From positions 930,001-994,000 of the forward strand of contig JAPQWV010000122.1 of the NCBI GenBank assembly GCA_027422505.1: a stretch of DNA of 64,000 bases, given 5' to 3'. A program made the position numbers and the translations under genes. Every line of letters begins with the position of its first letter. Positions within the stretch are counted from its first letter, which is position 1. Under the pieces are notes generated by a model. The model worked only from the letters and a program-made list of their open reading frames with translations, searched no databases and was not told the DNA's origin. Below, in pieces: positions 1 through 11,573 of the stretch. The DNA is from Craterostigma plantagineum. Lineage: Eukaryota; Streptophyta; Magnoliopsida; Lamiales; Linderniaceae.

Positions 1-848
1 TGTTTATAATAACATTCTTCTGAGGATATTCGATAACAAAGATATCTAACGCTTAGAATTTAGTCATTGATTTTGCTAGGCAGATGCACTGATGGACTAC
101 TATTCTCTAAGTGTTGAATTGGTCCATTGTAGTACCCGAGTCCCGTAAGTAAGCGAACCAATAAAGGGAATTGGAGCAAATACCTTCCACTAATAGAATT
201 CTCATACAATAACAGCTATCACGCAACGATTGGGATGACTCCATATGAAGCTCTGTACGGACACAAATGTAGATCTCCAATACTTTGGGATGAAGTTGAC
301 GAACGAGCAACATTGAGTCCTGATTTAGTACAAGAAATGGCCGAATCGCAAAAATACGTGAAAGAATGCGAACGGTCCAAAGTCGCCAGAAGAAGTACGT
401 GGACCAAAGAAGAAGGCCTCTGGAATTTTCAGTGGACGATTGGTCATAAAAGTATCTCCAATGAAAGGTGTAAAACGGTTCGGAAAGAAAGGCAAATAGA
501 GCCTTGGATATGTTGGACTGTTCCGGATACTTAAAAGAGTTGGCGAGGTCGCTTATCAACTGACATATCGACGTTGCGAAAGTACATCGCATATCCAAGT
601 CGTGTGATGAACAATGAAGTTTTCACCAACAGCTCAAGCCAGACCTGAGTTACGAAGAAAAGCCAGTGCAAATTTTGATGTAAGAAGTTAAGCGTCTGAA
701 ATAAAGATATCCCACTAGTTAAAGTATTGTGGCAAAACCAGTCAATATAGGAAGCAACTTGGGAACGCGGTGATGGTATGAGGAGTCGCGACCCCGAATT
801 ATTTCACCCTGCCTGATTTCAGAGGCGAAATCCTTTTTAAGGGGGAGG
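1..848 (+). pseudogene. Ty3/gypsy polyprotein 3' end, decayed
   Basis: The plus strand carries the C-terminal part of a Ty3/gypsy integrase. The most intact stretch is at 235-330 and contains the family motif TPYEALYGHKCRSP followed by a WDEV(G/D)ER-like segment. Upstream, 90-230 still resembles the integrase core (YNNSYHATIG-like at about 205-235) but with stops and frameshifts. Downstream, about 745-840 decodes in pieces to the conserved pol tail (EATWER, then a PELF-like segment). A purine-rich tract at 836-848 looks like the polypurine tract that primes plus-strand synthesis. No intact reading frame remains, so this is a dead fragment entering from the left edge. Confidence 0.85.
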
Positions 849-1285
849 ATGTAATACCTGAACCCCGTAAGTTTGATTTGGATTTTGGATTTGGACGATG
901 TAATAAAAAATTATTAAGGGTTCGACTTTGGATTTCAACCCTAATAAGGTTGATTTGAAGGAAACTCAACTTTCAAATCGAAATCAAATATCAAAAAAGG
1001 ACCATAAGCACGTTGCAATCAACTTACAAAAGAAAAAATCAATACATCACATATCTAGCAATTATATTACACTTACAAACCTTAATAACTCTACTCGAGA
1101 ATATGCCAAAAAGAAACGCACCAGAAAAGAATATACAACGAAAAATAAGCTAAGATATCCTATACGCATATCCAAGACTAACTGATATTTCTTGCCCAGA
1201 CTTTACACATCAGAACAACACAAGATCTCTGAATCTTACACAGTAGCATCGATTCATCGATCCCCAAAAATTTTTTGAACTAATA
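849..1285 (+). mobile_element. Probable 3' LTR remnant of the Ty3/gypsy element
   Basis: Directly after the purine tract the sequence reads TGTAATACC, a typical LTR start (TG) in the position expected for a 3' LTR. The right border is not clear: the LTR may end near 1285, just before the 3' end of the next gene, but I found no CA end or target duplication. The 85-residue open frame inside it at 928-1185 has no recognisable domain and is taken as chance. Confidence 0.5.
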
Positions 1286-1292
1286 TCTATGA

Positions 1293-2322
1293 TCATACAT
1301 CTTCGCCGAATTCGCAAGATCGACCCTCTCGTAAAGGCCTCGAATAATTGAAGTTATCATCCCCATAACTCCAACCTATATTGCCATTATTCAAACCATT
1401 TTCCCACGGTATATATCCCTGAAATGTGCTACCAATCCACGTATTCGCATTCTGATGGTCATAACCAACGGTTTGATCCCACGAAAAACTTCGATCATTC
1501 GAAGTACAATGATCTAATGGCACTTTCGAGCGCTCTTCGTAGTCGCCCCAGCCCATGGACGAAAACCCTTGGCCCGAAACGAGCGAATCCCCAAAAATAA
1601 CGACAGAGTCGTGGCCTTTACTATGAGCAGATTCATCTTCTTCTTCTTCTTCAAGTTCGAAAAGATGGGTGTTATCTGAGTCCCAATTTATCTCATCGAT
1701 GTAAAGGTTGGGGTCGGGCAGAGATGAATTGCAGGGGAAACCGTTTACTTCTGCCCAGAAACGTTTCTTGGCATTAAAGAATGCCTCTTTGCCCGCAGAA
1801 TCGTTCCACTTTATGACATCATCGTACAGATGGATGGACTTCTTCGATTGAAGTAATGTCTCCCAATCCATTGAACCGATTATCTTGCAGAACTGCTTCT
1901 CCCATGAAGGTACCTTTGGCTGCCAAGTGCCTGCAATAATTTGAGATTCTGAGATTGTGAAAAAACGACCTTTTTTACATACAGAAAGACTCGGAGCTGT
2001 AGATTTGAGAGCCAATTTGCTTGACTTCAAGCTTGGAAACTAAAGTGATGAGTTTAAGACAAACATGTAAGACTTAAGAACTATGATTTGGTCGCGCAAT
2101 CTAAAACTATCAATTACAGCAAATACGTTTAACAGAACAAGTCCACATCAGAAAGCGTTCGCCAAGCGGCAGATTATTCAAATCAAACATGAAAAAAAAA
2201 AACATAACAAGCATAGCCCATAAAGTCAAGACTATATTTATGTGTAAATACACACCGCGGGGTGGCCTTCTGTTCTGTGATCTACCGTAGTTATCTCGCC
2301 TCTGCTTTCTTCGACCGTCCAT
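1293..2322 (-). CDS. Uncharacterised plant protein, two exons
   Basis: The gene is read on the minus strand. Exon 1 starts with ATG at 2322 and encodes a short basic stretch beginning MDGRRKQRRDNYGR. A GT donor lies near 2254 and exon 2 probably starts near 2039 after a TTTAG acceptor, which keeps the frame and gives about 271 residues ending with TGA at 1293. Exon 2 begins with SKLALKS and has a conserved-looking block (GTWQPKVPSWEKQFCK, then SMDWETLL, then a W- and K-rich piece ending KKRFWAEVNGF), followed by an acidic run (about seven Glu/Asp), then a tail rich in Gly, Asn and Trp. The conserved block resembles a family of short plant proteins of unknown role; I cannot name a function. 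No signal peptide or membrane segment is seen in the joined product. The splice choice in exon 1 is inferred; two nearby donors are possible. Confidence 0.7.
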
Positions 2323-3575
2323 GATTGGGAAAAGCAAAACACCTATAGAACAAGAAAAGGGAAAAAAATTTAAACGACTTGACAAAGAAACTAAAAATAA
2401 AAATAAAACTACTTACACAAGAAAGGTGAAGAAGCCTCAGACTTTTCCTAGATTCTTTCAACTAGGTGATAGAGAAATAGGGTTCTTGAGTTTAATGAAA
2501 GCTTCCTTCGATTACGAGGGGAACTATTTCAGGGAAAAAAAAGAAAAGCAGAGAAGCCTTCTAACGATTTCTCAGACGATTAACGAACCGAGAAAAAGGG
2601 TTCGGACCGCATAGTGAGAATAGAAAGAAGTCCAAATTACTAAATTAGTGTGATTGGTGAAGGACTGAAGAAAAAATATATATATATATATATATATATT
2701 CAGTTCAGAGAGGCGTAGTGTTGGGATCATAAAAGGAAAACTGCACAGCGGTAGAGAAAAGAACGTTCGAACAGGTTTGTGGTACGCGTACGAAGGACAA
2801 GGCGGCTCGGTAGCCAATTTTAGCAGACACTAATGATGATTCCTTTTAATTATTATTGATTTTGGTTGTTTTAGTATATAGACGTTGATTATGCGGTAGG
2901 TTGGAAATGAAATTGACAAAAAACAAAAAAAAAAAGAAAGAAATGTAAACGTAAAACATTACAAAGCAGAAAATAGGACGTGTTCACGGTTGACCAAAGA
3001 TGTATTCCATTTATGAATATACCTACTAACTTTATTTTAATTTATTGCCTAGAAAAACTACAGTTAGTTTTGTTGACCGACTTCATTTGATTCATCATGT
3101 TTATTTATTTATTCACAATGGTTCACACACGCCCAACATGTGGTAAATAATAGATAATAAAATTAAAAGATATTTATTTGTATGAACCATGTGCGATTTG
3201 CGACAAGTAAAATAACTTATTTTTATAGAAAGATACTACAATTATTAAATTAGTCTTAACTCAAACAAAGTCTTACTATTTATATTAAAACCAAAACAAT
3301 GAGCAATAATCAAATCGTATATATTTTAAGTTTCGACAAGAGGGAAAAAAACACAATACAAAACAACACGTCATGTAATTCACACTACAGAGCTTGTAGC
3401 TTTGGAAGGAAAAAAAAAATCTCAAAGTTGATTATTACGTGTATGAGTTATATTTATTTCCACTTTATTTAGTTCGCCAATATTTTGGCATTTATTATTG
3501 TATATTAATGTAAAGACTAAAACTAACATATAATGATTAGCATAGAGACTAAACTTAAATATATTTAGAAAGAAC
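2323..3575. other. Upstream region of the unknown gene; AT microsatellite
   Basis: This AT-rich spacer holds the presumed promoter and 5' UTR of the minus-strand gene that starts at 2322. A perfect (TA)n run is at about 2675-2698. The open frames here are short and lack domains. Nothing else is recognised. Confidence 0.5.
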
Positions 3576-3844
3576 TAGGGGTGTCAATGGGCGGGTTCCG
3601 GACTGATAATGGACATACCGTCCCCATATCAAATTCCTTCTCTTATTACTATCCCCACTAATTCACCGCTTATGATGAATTGGTTACGGGATGGGTAATC
3701 ACCGTTCGGGGACCGGGTTCCCCGTGGGAGATTTCGGTACCCCATATTCATGTACATCAAAAAATAAATTGTTTTACAACAAAAACATAGAATAAGTAAT
3801 ATAGACAAATTAATATGTAAAAATATTGAGAGTATAAGAAATTG

Positions 3845-3902
<58 letters not shown>

Positions 3903-4258
3903 TTGAAATATGCGTGTATGGCGAAGAATATATATTGAGAGTTCAATTTATTTTTCTTCTAATTACGATCATGAATATAAAAGGATGATCTATGAATTTC
4001 TTGATTCAAATTAGTTTTTAATATTATTTATTAATAAATATATTCAGGAAATGGTGAATCAGCATTTGACTCAGACGGGAAAGGGTTCGAGGACGGGGAT
4101 GGGTGAGAAACATGATTACCATCCACGTCCCATCCCCACTCTTTCACCGACCGGGAATCACCGTCAACTCCCCATCCTCACTTTGATTGGGGATTCCCCG
4201 TCCCAATAGTCTGGGGCCCCAACGGGGATGGTTCACCGTGGCAATTTTGCCATCTCTA
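3576..4258. mobile_element. Degenerate hAT-like non-autonomous element
   Basis: The left end reads TAGGGGTGTCAATGGGCGGG and the right end, reverse-complemented, reads TAGAGATGGCAAAATTGCC, so the ends are imperfect inverted repeats of the TAGGG type. The inner flanks are rich in GGGGA/TCCCC blocks on both sides (about 3590-3740 and 4080-4250), in opposite orientation, like the other GC-rich hAT-type elements in this window. Candidate 8-bp target duplications GAAAGAAC and GACGAAAC match at only five of eight positions. The centre holds a (TA)n(TG)n microsatellite. Confidence 0.5.
3845..3900. repeat. (TA)n(TG)n microsatellite
   Basis: About 20 bases of TA repeat run straight into about 36 bases of TG repeat. 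Open frames across it that give His-Thr or Ile-Tyr runs are artefacts. Confidence 0.95.
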
Positions 4259-4582
4259 GACGAAACATTACAAATATTAAATTATGGTGTTGTTGCATGG
4301 TGCGGTTTGTAAAATAATTCAAGCTCATTTTTATGGTGCGGTTTGGGTATTAAAAGTAAATCGCTGCTTATGCAGTTTATTTGATAATTTGATCCGGTGC
4401 TTGCGGTTTTTCAAAATCGTTGCACAACCCTACTATGAACGGAGATGTTTTCACGAGAACTCATTACAAAGTCATACTTACTTGGCTTTGACCTAGGTCC
4501 AGTTTTAGGCGGATCTATAGGTTTCAGAGGGTAGTTCTGAGTTCTAGTTCCGAATCCCAACCTATTCTCGGAGAATCCATTA

Positions 4583-5127
4583 GAGCATCTCCAACGAGTA
4601 CTTTATTTTTGTGTAAAACACAAAAATAGAGTACGATTCTACTCCAATGGGACTCTATATTTAACACAAATATTGTGTTGATCAGCAGAGAAACTCTACA
4701 CCTAGAGTACGCACAATTTTTAACACAAAAATAGAGTTTCAATTTCTATTTATATTTAAGTAATACATATTTTATTATATTTAAATATTTGATACACTAT
4801 TATAATACAAATAAAATTAAAAATAATATAATTTTCATTTATATAATAAAATTAAATTTAAATAATATGCTAATTTTATCATTCATGTAATTTTTAATTA
4901 TTAATAATTAAAATACATTGAATTTTTAATTTTATATAATAAAGTTTAATAAGTCAATTATGATAGTAAAATATAGGAATTTGATTTTTAATGTAAAAAT
5001 AGAGTTCATGGGTTGGAGAGAAAACTAATGTAGAAAATAGAGTTTATGGGTTGGAGTAAAAACACTGTAGCAACTGTATTATTGTGTAATATTACCTGTA
5101 TTTTTATGCGTTGCATTGGAGATGCTC
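4583..5127. mobile_element. Tourist/PIF-Harbinger-like MITE
   Basis: The ends are inverted repeats: GAGCATCTCCAAC at the left and its near complement TTGGAGATGCTC at the right. Each end is flanked by TTA, matching the three-base TWA target site of PIF/Harbinger elements. The interior is AT-rich and non-coding, with a second layer of symmetry (pieces like ATAGAGT and ACTCTAT near both ends). A decayed relative lies at about 7670-8167. Confidence 0.75.
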
Positions 5128-6975
5128 TTAGGAACCACTGGTTCTTACCGGTTCGAGATGGTTTCCGAATGGCTGATCCATTTTCTTGTTTTTAAAAATT
5201 ATATTTAGATTAGAATCATAGTTGAAATAATTTAGTATAGTCCGTGTGATAAAGAATCCTTACATTGTAGCATTAATTAGTTAATCATTACATATATTAA
5301 ACTTAAGAATATATTGTTTTTTAAAATGGCTCGCTCATTAAGGAAACTAGTGATTTAGCATTTTCAATGCATGCGCCACTATCTAAAATACATTAAACAA
5401 ATATTTGAATATATAATTTGAATAATATAATTTCAATTTTTTAGTATTTTAGTAACAAATTGTAATTAGAATAATTTTGTGGTGTCATGTTTAAAATAGT
5501 TATATTTACATTAGAAAATAATGTTTTAATTGTATTCATTAATGACAAAATAGTAATTAACATGAAATTGACCCACCAAATAACAGTTAGTTACTATGTC
5601 CCTCCACTTAATAAAACTAGTCCGTCGTGCACACTCGATGTGTGTGCAATAATAATTAGCTTTAACTTATACATAAATTCCACAAACATGAAGTGTTGAT
5701 CTTAGTCGGAGGTTGAACTGTTTTCAGTAGACATGTGGGTCAATTCTTGTCCGACGTGGGGTTTATTAGTTTTTAATTGGAGATCAAATAGAGATAAATT
5801 TGAAATGACGGTTATACATAAAGGTGGGCTAATAGTATATTTAATGTTATTTTTATAATTATTAGTTGTAGATAAAACTTGATTGATTGAAATTGACATA
5901 CCAAATTGAGATTGGTGACGGTTTCTATGAGGGCAATGATCTTAATAAAATAGAATGATAGATATGCTAGTTGATTAATTTTTCGAATTTTTAATTAAAC
6001 GGCTCGCGAATTAAGGAAATTAATTAAACGGCTCAGTACACCATTTAAGTAAAATTAGTAGTCGGAGAGTTTTTAATTCATTCATTAATTAACTCCGTTA
6101 AGTAAGATAAATCATTAATTATTATAGGTTTCTATAGATTCTAAAAGCAAGTCATTTATAATTTATTTTATTTTAAAATAAAAGTTGTTTTAGAGTTTCC
6201 AAGATAAAAACATGTCGATTATTTTCTAACCCCTTACCTTAGCTAGAATTAATACGTTAGGCAACAAACAACCCATTTCTACAATTACCAACCTTATTAT
6301 AAACGAAGCTACAAAAAGAAGGTTAAGCTTAGCGCATCTATAGCAATTAAACAAAATTAACAATTCAAGATTGATCGACCTGCGTAAAAACCTCGATGGA
6401 TTTGTAATGGGAAAACCAAATCAACCAAAATCCGTGCAGTCTTTCACTTCTTCAGCGCAGTAATCTGTGAAAGGCAAAGCAGTGCGCCATTACATCAAGC
6501 CATGAATGAACTAAATCAAATCAAAGACAACCAATAAAAAAAAAGGGAAAAAGATGCGCTGGAATTTTTTAACAGGAAGTACGTACAGTACGTGCATAAC
6601 TCCTTCCCACCAGCTGTCGCTCCGCCACAGGTCGACAAGCTTTCCCAGCACATCGTAGAGAACGAAGCTCCAAACTGGCGAAGAGGAATTATTTAATTAA
6701 TTATTATTCTTTGTTGAAAAAACAGAATGTTTTTATTAATAGCGCAGGAAAAGTCAATCAAATTACGGGTCAAAGATAGGAAAAAACCAGCTGAGTCAAT
6801 GAACATATGTGAGAGATTACGGGTCCCACCTCTAGACATCTTTCATCAACTGTCCAACCTAACTGAGATCTTACGACAATGGCCGTTGAAAAGGGGGAAT
6901 TATTAACGCCTTTTATACAATGATTGAAGAAAAGATTCTTGTTTATTTTTTTCTTTCACTAAATCTATTGATACG
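5128..6975. other. Intergenic, nothing recognised
   Basis: AT-rich DNA with scattered short open frames and no domain, RNA gene or clear repeat border that I can support. Confidence 0.5.
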
Positions 6976-7080
6976 TATATATAGTCAGGCAAAAGGGGAA
7001 TTTCCAATGGATCGAGTTGTGATGAATGGATCCAAAATCGTCTACCATATATATAGTCAGGCAAAAGCGGAATTTCCACC
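6976..7080 (+). repeat. Short direct repeat pair
   Basis: A block of about 30 bases containing ATAGTCAGGCAAAAG and GGAATTTCCA occurs at about 6977-7006 and again at about 7047-7077. The intervening 40 bases are unique. Open frames on both strands across it are not convincing genes. Confidence 0.7.
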
Positions 7081-7669
7081 GGGGAATAAGGGGAATAATC
7101 GACTTGTGATGTGTATAAATACTCAATCAATGATTGAGTAGGTTAAATTAGCTTCAATTTCCCGGGGTCTTACTAATCAAGATAAATTATTGATGTATAT
7201 AATGAATAATGTGTAATACCAATAAAATTTAATAATGTATTTAGCACTGTATATATTTAAAGTAGATATTTTGCTATATTATTTAGATGAAGAATTCGAA
7301 ACTTTAAGGTGAAAGCAATAAATTATAGAAGTTTCGAAAAATGAGAAACAAATTTAAGGTTTGAATGCTTAATAGGAAAATACTCGAAATGAAATTCGGA
7401 CAATGGGATTAAATTTTTGAGTGAAGCCTGTTTTTCGAGCATGGCAAAATGTGGCTAAGACTTGAAAAAAAATTTTGGGCAACACTTAAAAGTTAAATTT
7501 TGGATGGATAAAGATTACTTAACATGGGAAGAAAAACCTCATCACCTACTTGTCACCTACTTGCTACCACCTTAACAATTGATACCTCATTGAGTAAAAG
7601 AAAACCCTCATTAAGGAGAGAACATTCAACGAAGAGGGAAGGAGCGAAAAGACTTGGATCAAGAACAAA

Positions 7670-8167
7670 TAATTTAAATGAGACTATATATTTAACACTA
7701 ATATTGTGTTGACGAACAGAGATACTCTAGTTGTAGATACACGCAATTTTTAACAATTAAATAGACTTGTAGTTTTTAGTTATTTATATTATATTTAGTA
7801 AAATATATTTTAATTATATTTACAATATTTGATATTCTTCTATTAATAAAAGTAAAAAAAAAAACTACTAATTTTCTTTTATTTTATGATTTTACCTTTG
7901 AGTTATAATTTAAAAATATGCTAATTTTACACCTTTTTTAGTTTTTAAATATTAATAATTATAAGATATTGCACATGTAATCATCATAATATAAAGTTTA
8001 ATTAAGTCAACTATGATAGTAATAAATAAGAATTTGATTTTAGTGTAACTGGAGTAAAAGTTAGCATAGAAAATAGAGTTTAATGGGCTGAAGTAAAATC
8101 ATTATAGCAACTGTATTACTGTGTAAATTAACTGTACTTATATATCATGGATTGGAAATGCTCTTAG
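7670..8167. mobile_element. Decayed copy of the 4583-5127 MITE
   Basis: The segment follows the same order of blocks as the element at 4583-5127: ATATTTAACAC and ATATTGTGTTGA near the left, GTAGCAACTGTATTA-like sequence and GGA(A/G)ATGCTCTTAGGAA at the right. The left terminus is missing or too diverged to place. The stretch 7150-7670 before it shows nothing recognisable. Confidence 0.6.
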
Positions 8168-8294
8168 GAAATGCCGATCCGACTTCTTATATAATAATAA
8201 GATTTATATATTACAAAATAAATATTTTATACCACGCATGTATTTAAGATGCCAAAATTCTCGACCAATTCTATTCCATGACGTCACAATTCAT

Positions 8295-9414
8295 TCAAAA
8301 TTTAATCGGATACTTTAGCTGCTTATTAGGTAAAAAGACACCCCAATGCTTCTCTCTCTCCGGGCTCTTCTGATCCTCATCGATCAAGTCGAATATGTAA
8401 GCTTCGACGGCCTTCCCGGGCCTCCTCGGCGTACCATTCTTCACTTTAGTTATCAAATTATTGTTAAAAATCTTCGCATTGTCCACGCTGGTCGCAAACC
8501 TGCCCTCACTGGGCCAGCCCGTCTCCGTAACCACTACTTCTAAGTCTCCCGCTCCAACTTTCTCCAAAGCCGCATGCACAGAGTCGAGCATTGCGTCAAA
8601 CAAATTCTGATACTTATATTTCCCGTCGACCACAACCGCCGAAGGCGAAGTGAAGAGTGCGTAGTCCAAACTGATGTCTTTCGGATTGGTCGAATAAGCA
8701 AAGTACGGATACAAATTCACGAGAAACGGGCTCCGATTCTTCGCGAGCAGCTGTACGATGGGTTTTACGAAGCCATCGTCGTTGAACGCCCCCGCGGAAG
8801 GAGGATAGGATTGTCCTAGGACGGACAAAATCAGCGCGGTGGATGCTTTGATCTTCGACCTTGAGCCCTTCTCTGGAAGGGCATTTTGGATATTTTCAAT
8901 GGCGGGCTTGACGAATGGGCATAGGAATGAGGTGGCGTTGTCTCCTGGGGTTATCTCGTTTCCTACGGAAATGTATTTGAAGTTTACGTATTTGTACTTA
9001 AGAATGTTGTTTTCGACCCACGACTTCGCTAGGGTTTGATTTTCGGCGATTCCTTTCAATTCTTGGTTGGGAACGCCTACGATGACTTGGATCCCGGGGT
9101 TGGTATTTAGGGCTTGGAGAATTGAAGGGTTGGGATCGAATATTCGGATTCTCTTGATGTTGTTTTGGCTGCATAGAGCGATAACCTCCTTTGGGGATGG
9201 CAAGTTGTTTCCTATGGTGCCATAGCACACTCCTGTCTGAGCACCTTCATATCGAAAATAAATTTAAATCGTTAAATACTTACAATATTTATGTAATACA
9301 TATTGAGAAAGACGTGAAACCTGCAATGTGCAAGGAAACGAACGAAATTGCAATTAGCAGCACTCTTATGATTGCTTCATGGTAATGGGAGCTAATGTTT
9401 GAGTACGCCGCCAT
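8295..9414 (-). CDS. Glucan endo-1,3-beta-glucosidase, GH17 (copy A)
   Basis: The product hydrolyses internal beta-1,3 links of callose and fungal wall glucans (PR-2 family). Exon 1 is 9414-9321, a 75-base intron follows, and exon 2 is 9244-8295; joined they give 347 residues. Exon 1 encodes a short polar N-terminus and a hydrophobic signal segment (about residues 20-31, IIRVLLIAISFVSL). The mature protein starts near GAQTGVCYG. The GH17 catalytic pair is intact: acid/base Glu near residue 128 in YISVGNE and nucleophile Glu near 272 in VVVTETGWPS. The protein ends at KYPIKF, so it lacks the C-terminal extension of vacuolar isoforms and the X8/GPI extension of wall-anchored forms; secretion to the apoplast is inferred. 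It is a tandem paralogue of the gene at 11574-12739, same strand and same intron position. Confidence 0.93.
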
Positions 9415-10470
9415 GTAATGAGAATAATTGTAATAGTTGGGTGTGCTTATGAGGTTGTGTTATGTGCCTCCTAATTATATAGTGTACATGAAAAAGTTAT
9501 AGAGAAATAAGATTAAGATTTTTCCTTCTTTCTTACTATTTGACTAGCATCATAATTAGGGAATGAATTTGTGGTAATGAGTTTATATTTGGTCAAAATG
9601 CTCTTAATTTATTTCCAGCTGGTGGGGGCAAATATCGTGCAATTTAATGCGATCACAATTAATATATAAAGGTCATTTTTCTAAGTCAACTATTGTTTTA
9701 AGATTACCTATAATTATATTTCCTTTGGTACTTCAATGACTTGTACAAGAATTTTCTTCGCATTTGTGAAGCTTAAGTACAAAGCTGTGTTATCCCTACA
9801 ACATTAATACTTTATTGAAACCATGTGAATAATAATATTTAGGATATTTATTTATTATTAGCAAGAAGGATCCGTATAATGAATAAATCATATAATTTAT
9901 TCTCATTCCAATTTTATTGAGCATAATCACGATAAGATTCATAATTGTAAATAACCAATTGGAACGAAACCGAAATTCGAACAACCCTATTCTATTGGCT
10001 GATTGTTTGTAAAGAACGGCAAAATTGTTTGCCATCGATCGAAGAAGTTTTGTATGTGCGTTTTTTGAATAAAATTTCTGCTGCTTTATTTGTATATGCG
10101 TTTTTTTTTTTAGTAAAATGGCTGCTTTATTTTTCTTATTTGACATGAATATGTAGCTAACTGTTGCTGAAACTGTATATATGTCATAATCTCTTCAATG
10201 TTAGCTGACAGGTACCACATCAACATAGAAGGTGATATACCACATACCGAGACCTTTTACGTGGATTTAGTTGATACCTCCTACGTTGATTTGGCATATT
10301 GATGTGGCACCTATCAATGTCATATCAAAAGTGCATGACATAAGGTGCTCACATAAGGTAAGCAACATTAGATTTCTCAGATATATACGATTATATATAC
10401 ATAATTTTTTATTATATACCGAAAGTAAACGGGAGATGCAAAACTAGTTTAACTACATGTCCTGAAAACG
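9415..10470. other. Spacer between the two glucanases; relic of the foldback family
   Basis: This AT-rich stretch includes the upstream region of copy A. At about 10200-10365 there are blocks also found in the foldback element at 16092-16476 (TGATGTGGCA, AAGGTGCTCACATAAGGT), so a decayed relative is likely. No gene is seen; open frames such as 9796-10146 have no domain. Confidence 0.5.
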
Positions 10471-10479
10471 GGTTGCATG

Positions 10480-10690
10480 GGCGAATATGCCTGGTGGGAT
10501 CCTGAGTATTCCCAAGCTCGAGTGTATTCTCCGGTTAGCAATCCATGATCGACTTGTCACAAGAGAAAGCCCTGGATTCCGTTGGTCACGGGGTCAGCTT
10601 CTTGTCTCCTTAGTGGGGAAGGCGTCCTAGAGACGATATCCCATTTGTTCTTTGGATGTCCTTTCTCGTCTGCACAGTGGCGGACACAGC
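10480..10690 (+). pseudogene. LINE reverse-transcriptase 3' fragment (zf-RVT)
   Basis: Reading frame pieces on the plus strand decode to the zinc-binding tail of plant L1-type reverse transcriptases: RLAIHDRLVTRE at about 10534-10570 and, after a frame change, ETISHLFFGCPFSSAQW at about 10631-10681. This HLFF-x-CPFSS-x-x-W pattern is characteristic of the zf-RVT domain. The fragment is frameshifted and flanked by unrelated DNA. Confidence 0.75.
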
Positions 10691-10900
10691 TTCTTTGGAC
10701 TGGGTCAACCCAAGCTCATTCTAGTAAAGCCTAGTTAAAAAATAAAATAAAAGAAATTGATAAGAATCGAACCTAGGTCTTATACTACTGGAAAGACTTG
10801 CTGCACTAAGAAAACCACTAGACCAAATGCAGTTTTCAATATAATTAGCACATATAACAGTTAAGTCTAGTTCAGATTTTTGCCAATGAATGGGCATGTA
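10675..10900 (-). mobile_element. Repeat piece with CAGTGGCGGA end and tRNA-like module
   Basis: The left border reads CAGTGGCGGACACAGC, which resembles the end of a widespread plant DNA-element family (AGTGGCGGAGCCAG-type). Inside, on the minus strand at 10832-10759, there is a tRNA-like segment with TGGTCTAGTGG (A-box-like) and AGGTTCGATTC (B-box-like) about 40 bases apart, followed by an A-rich tract. No right terminus was found. It directly abuts the LINE fragment at 10480-10690. Confidence 0.5.
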
Positions 10901-11031
10901 ACTTTTCATTTGTTGGATATACCATAAAAAGTATAGAAAGTTCTATATCTCCATAATCTTAGCTGGTTATTGTTTATACTATAATTAATATATACTATAC
11001 TTATTATAATAATAATTAATAATAATAATAA

Positions 11032-11452
11032 GGGTCTTTACACATAAATAGCCCTCCGTAAAAAAACTTGTAATTTAGTATTCTGTCAGAATTTTTTTAT
11101 ATGTAGGTAGCTAACAGAATAAATTTTTTGAACATAGGTACCTCATCCGCCGCTGGTACGCCATACAACACATTTGAGTACCCTATATCAACACATTTGG
11201 GTACCCTATATAATAGAAAATGGTATGCGTATTAGCACATTTAGGTACGCCCTATTTATAACATAGGTACGCCGTACGTACACTTTTAGGTACCCTATAT
11301 CAACATGTTATGGTACACCATACACACACAATAAGGTACGGCATGACTAAAGAAACTGGTAAAATAAATTGGGTATCTATCTGTAAAATTTTCTGGAATG
11401 AGTACCTACGTGTAAAATTTTTATTAAATTAGGTATTTATGTGTAGATGTCC
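11032..11452. mobile_element. MITE with TTTACACATAAATA ends, GTAC-rich
   Basis: The left end GGGTCTTTACACATAAATA and the reverse-complemented right end GGACATCTACACATAAATA are imperfect inverted repeats. Flanking TAATAATAA on both sides may be a 9-base target duplication, but it is low complexity. The interior has about a dozen GTAC tetramers within 270 bases. A relative lies at about 32757-33170. The element sits between the two glucanase genes. Confidence 0.6.
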
Positions 11453-11573
11453 GTAATAATAATGAATGGTTTACACATTATAAACTGAAATAAAGATTTT
11501 ATAACGTATATATTTATGATCCCAAAAATCGCTACACCAATTTTATTCCTTAACGACTAACGTTACAATTCAC

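Noticed and set aside
235..534. A 99-residue gene
   Set aside because: The first part is the Ty3/gypsy integrase C-terminus and the rest is out of the ancestral frame; it is a relic.
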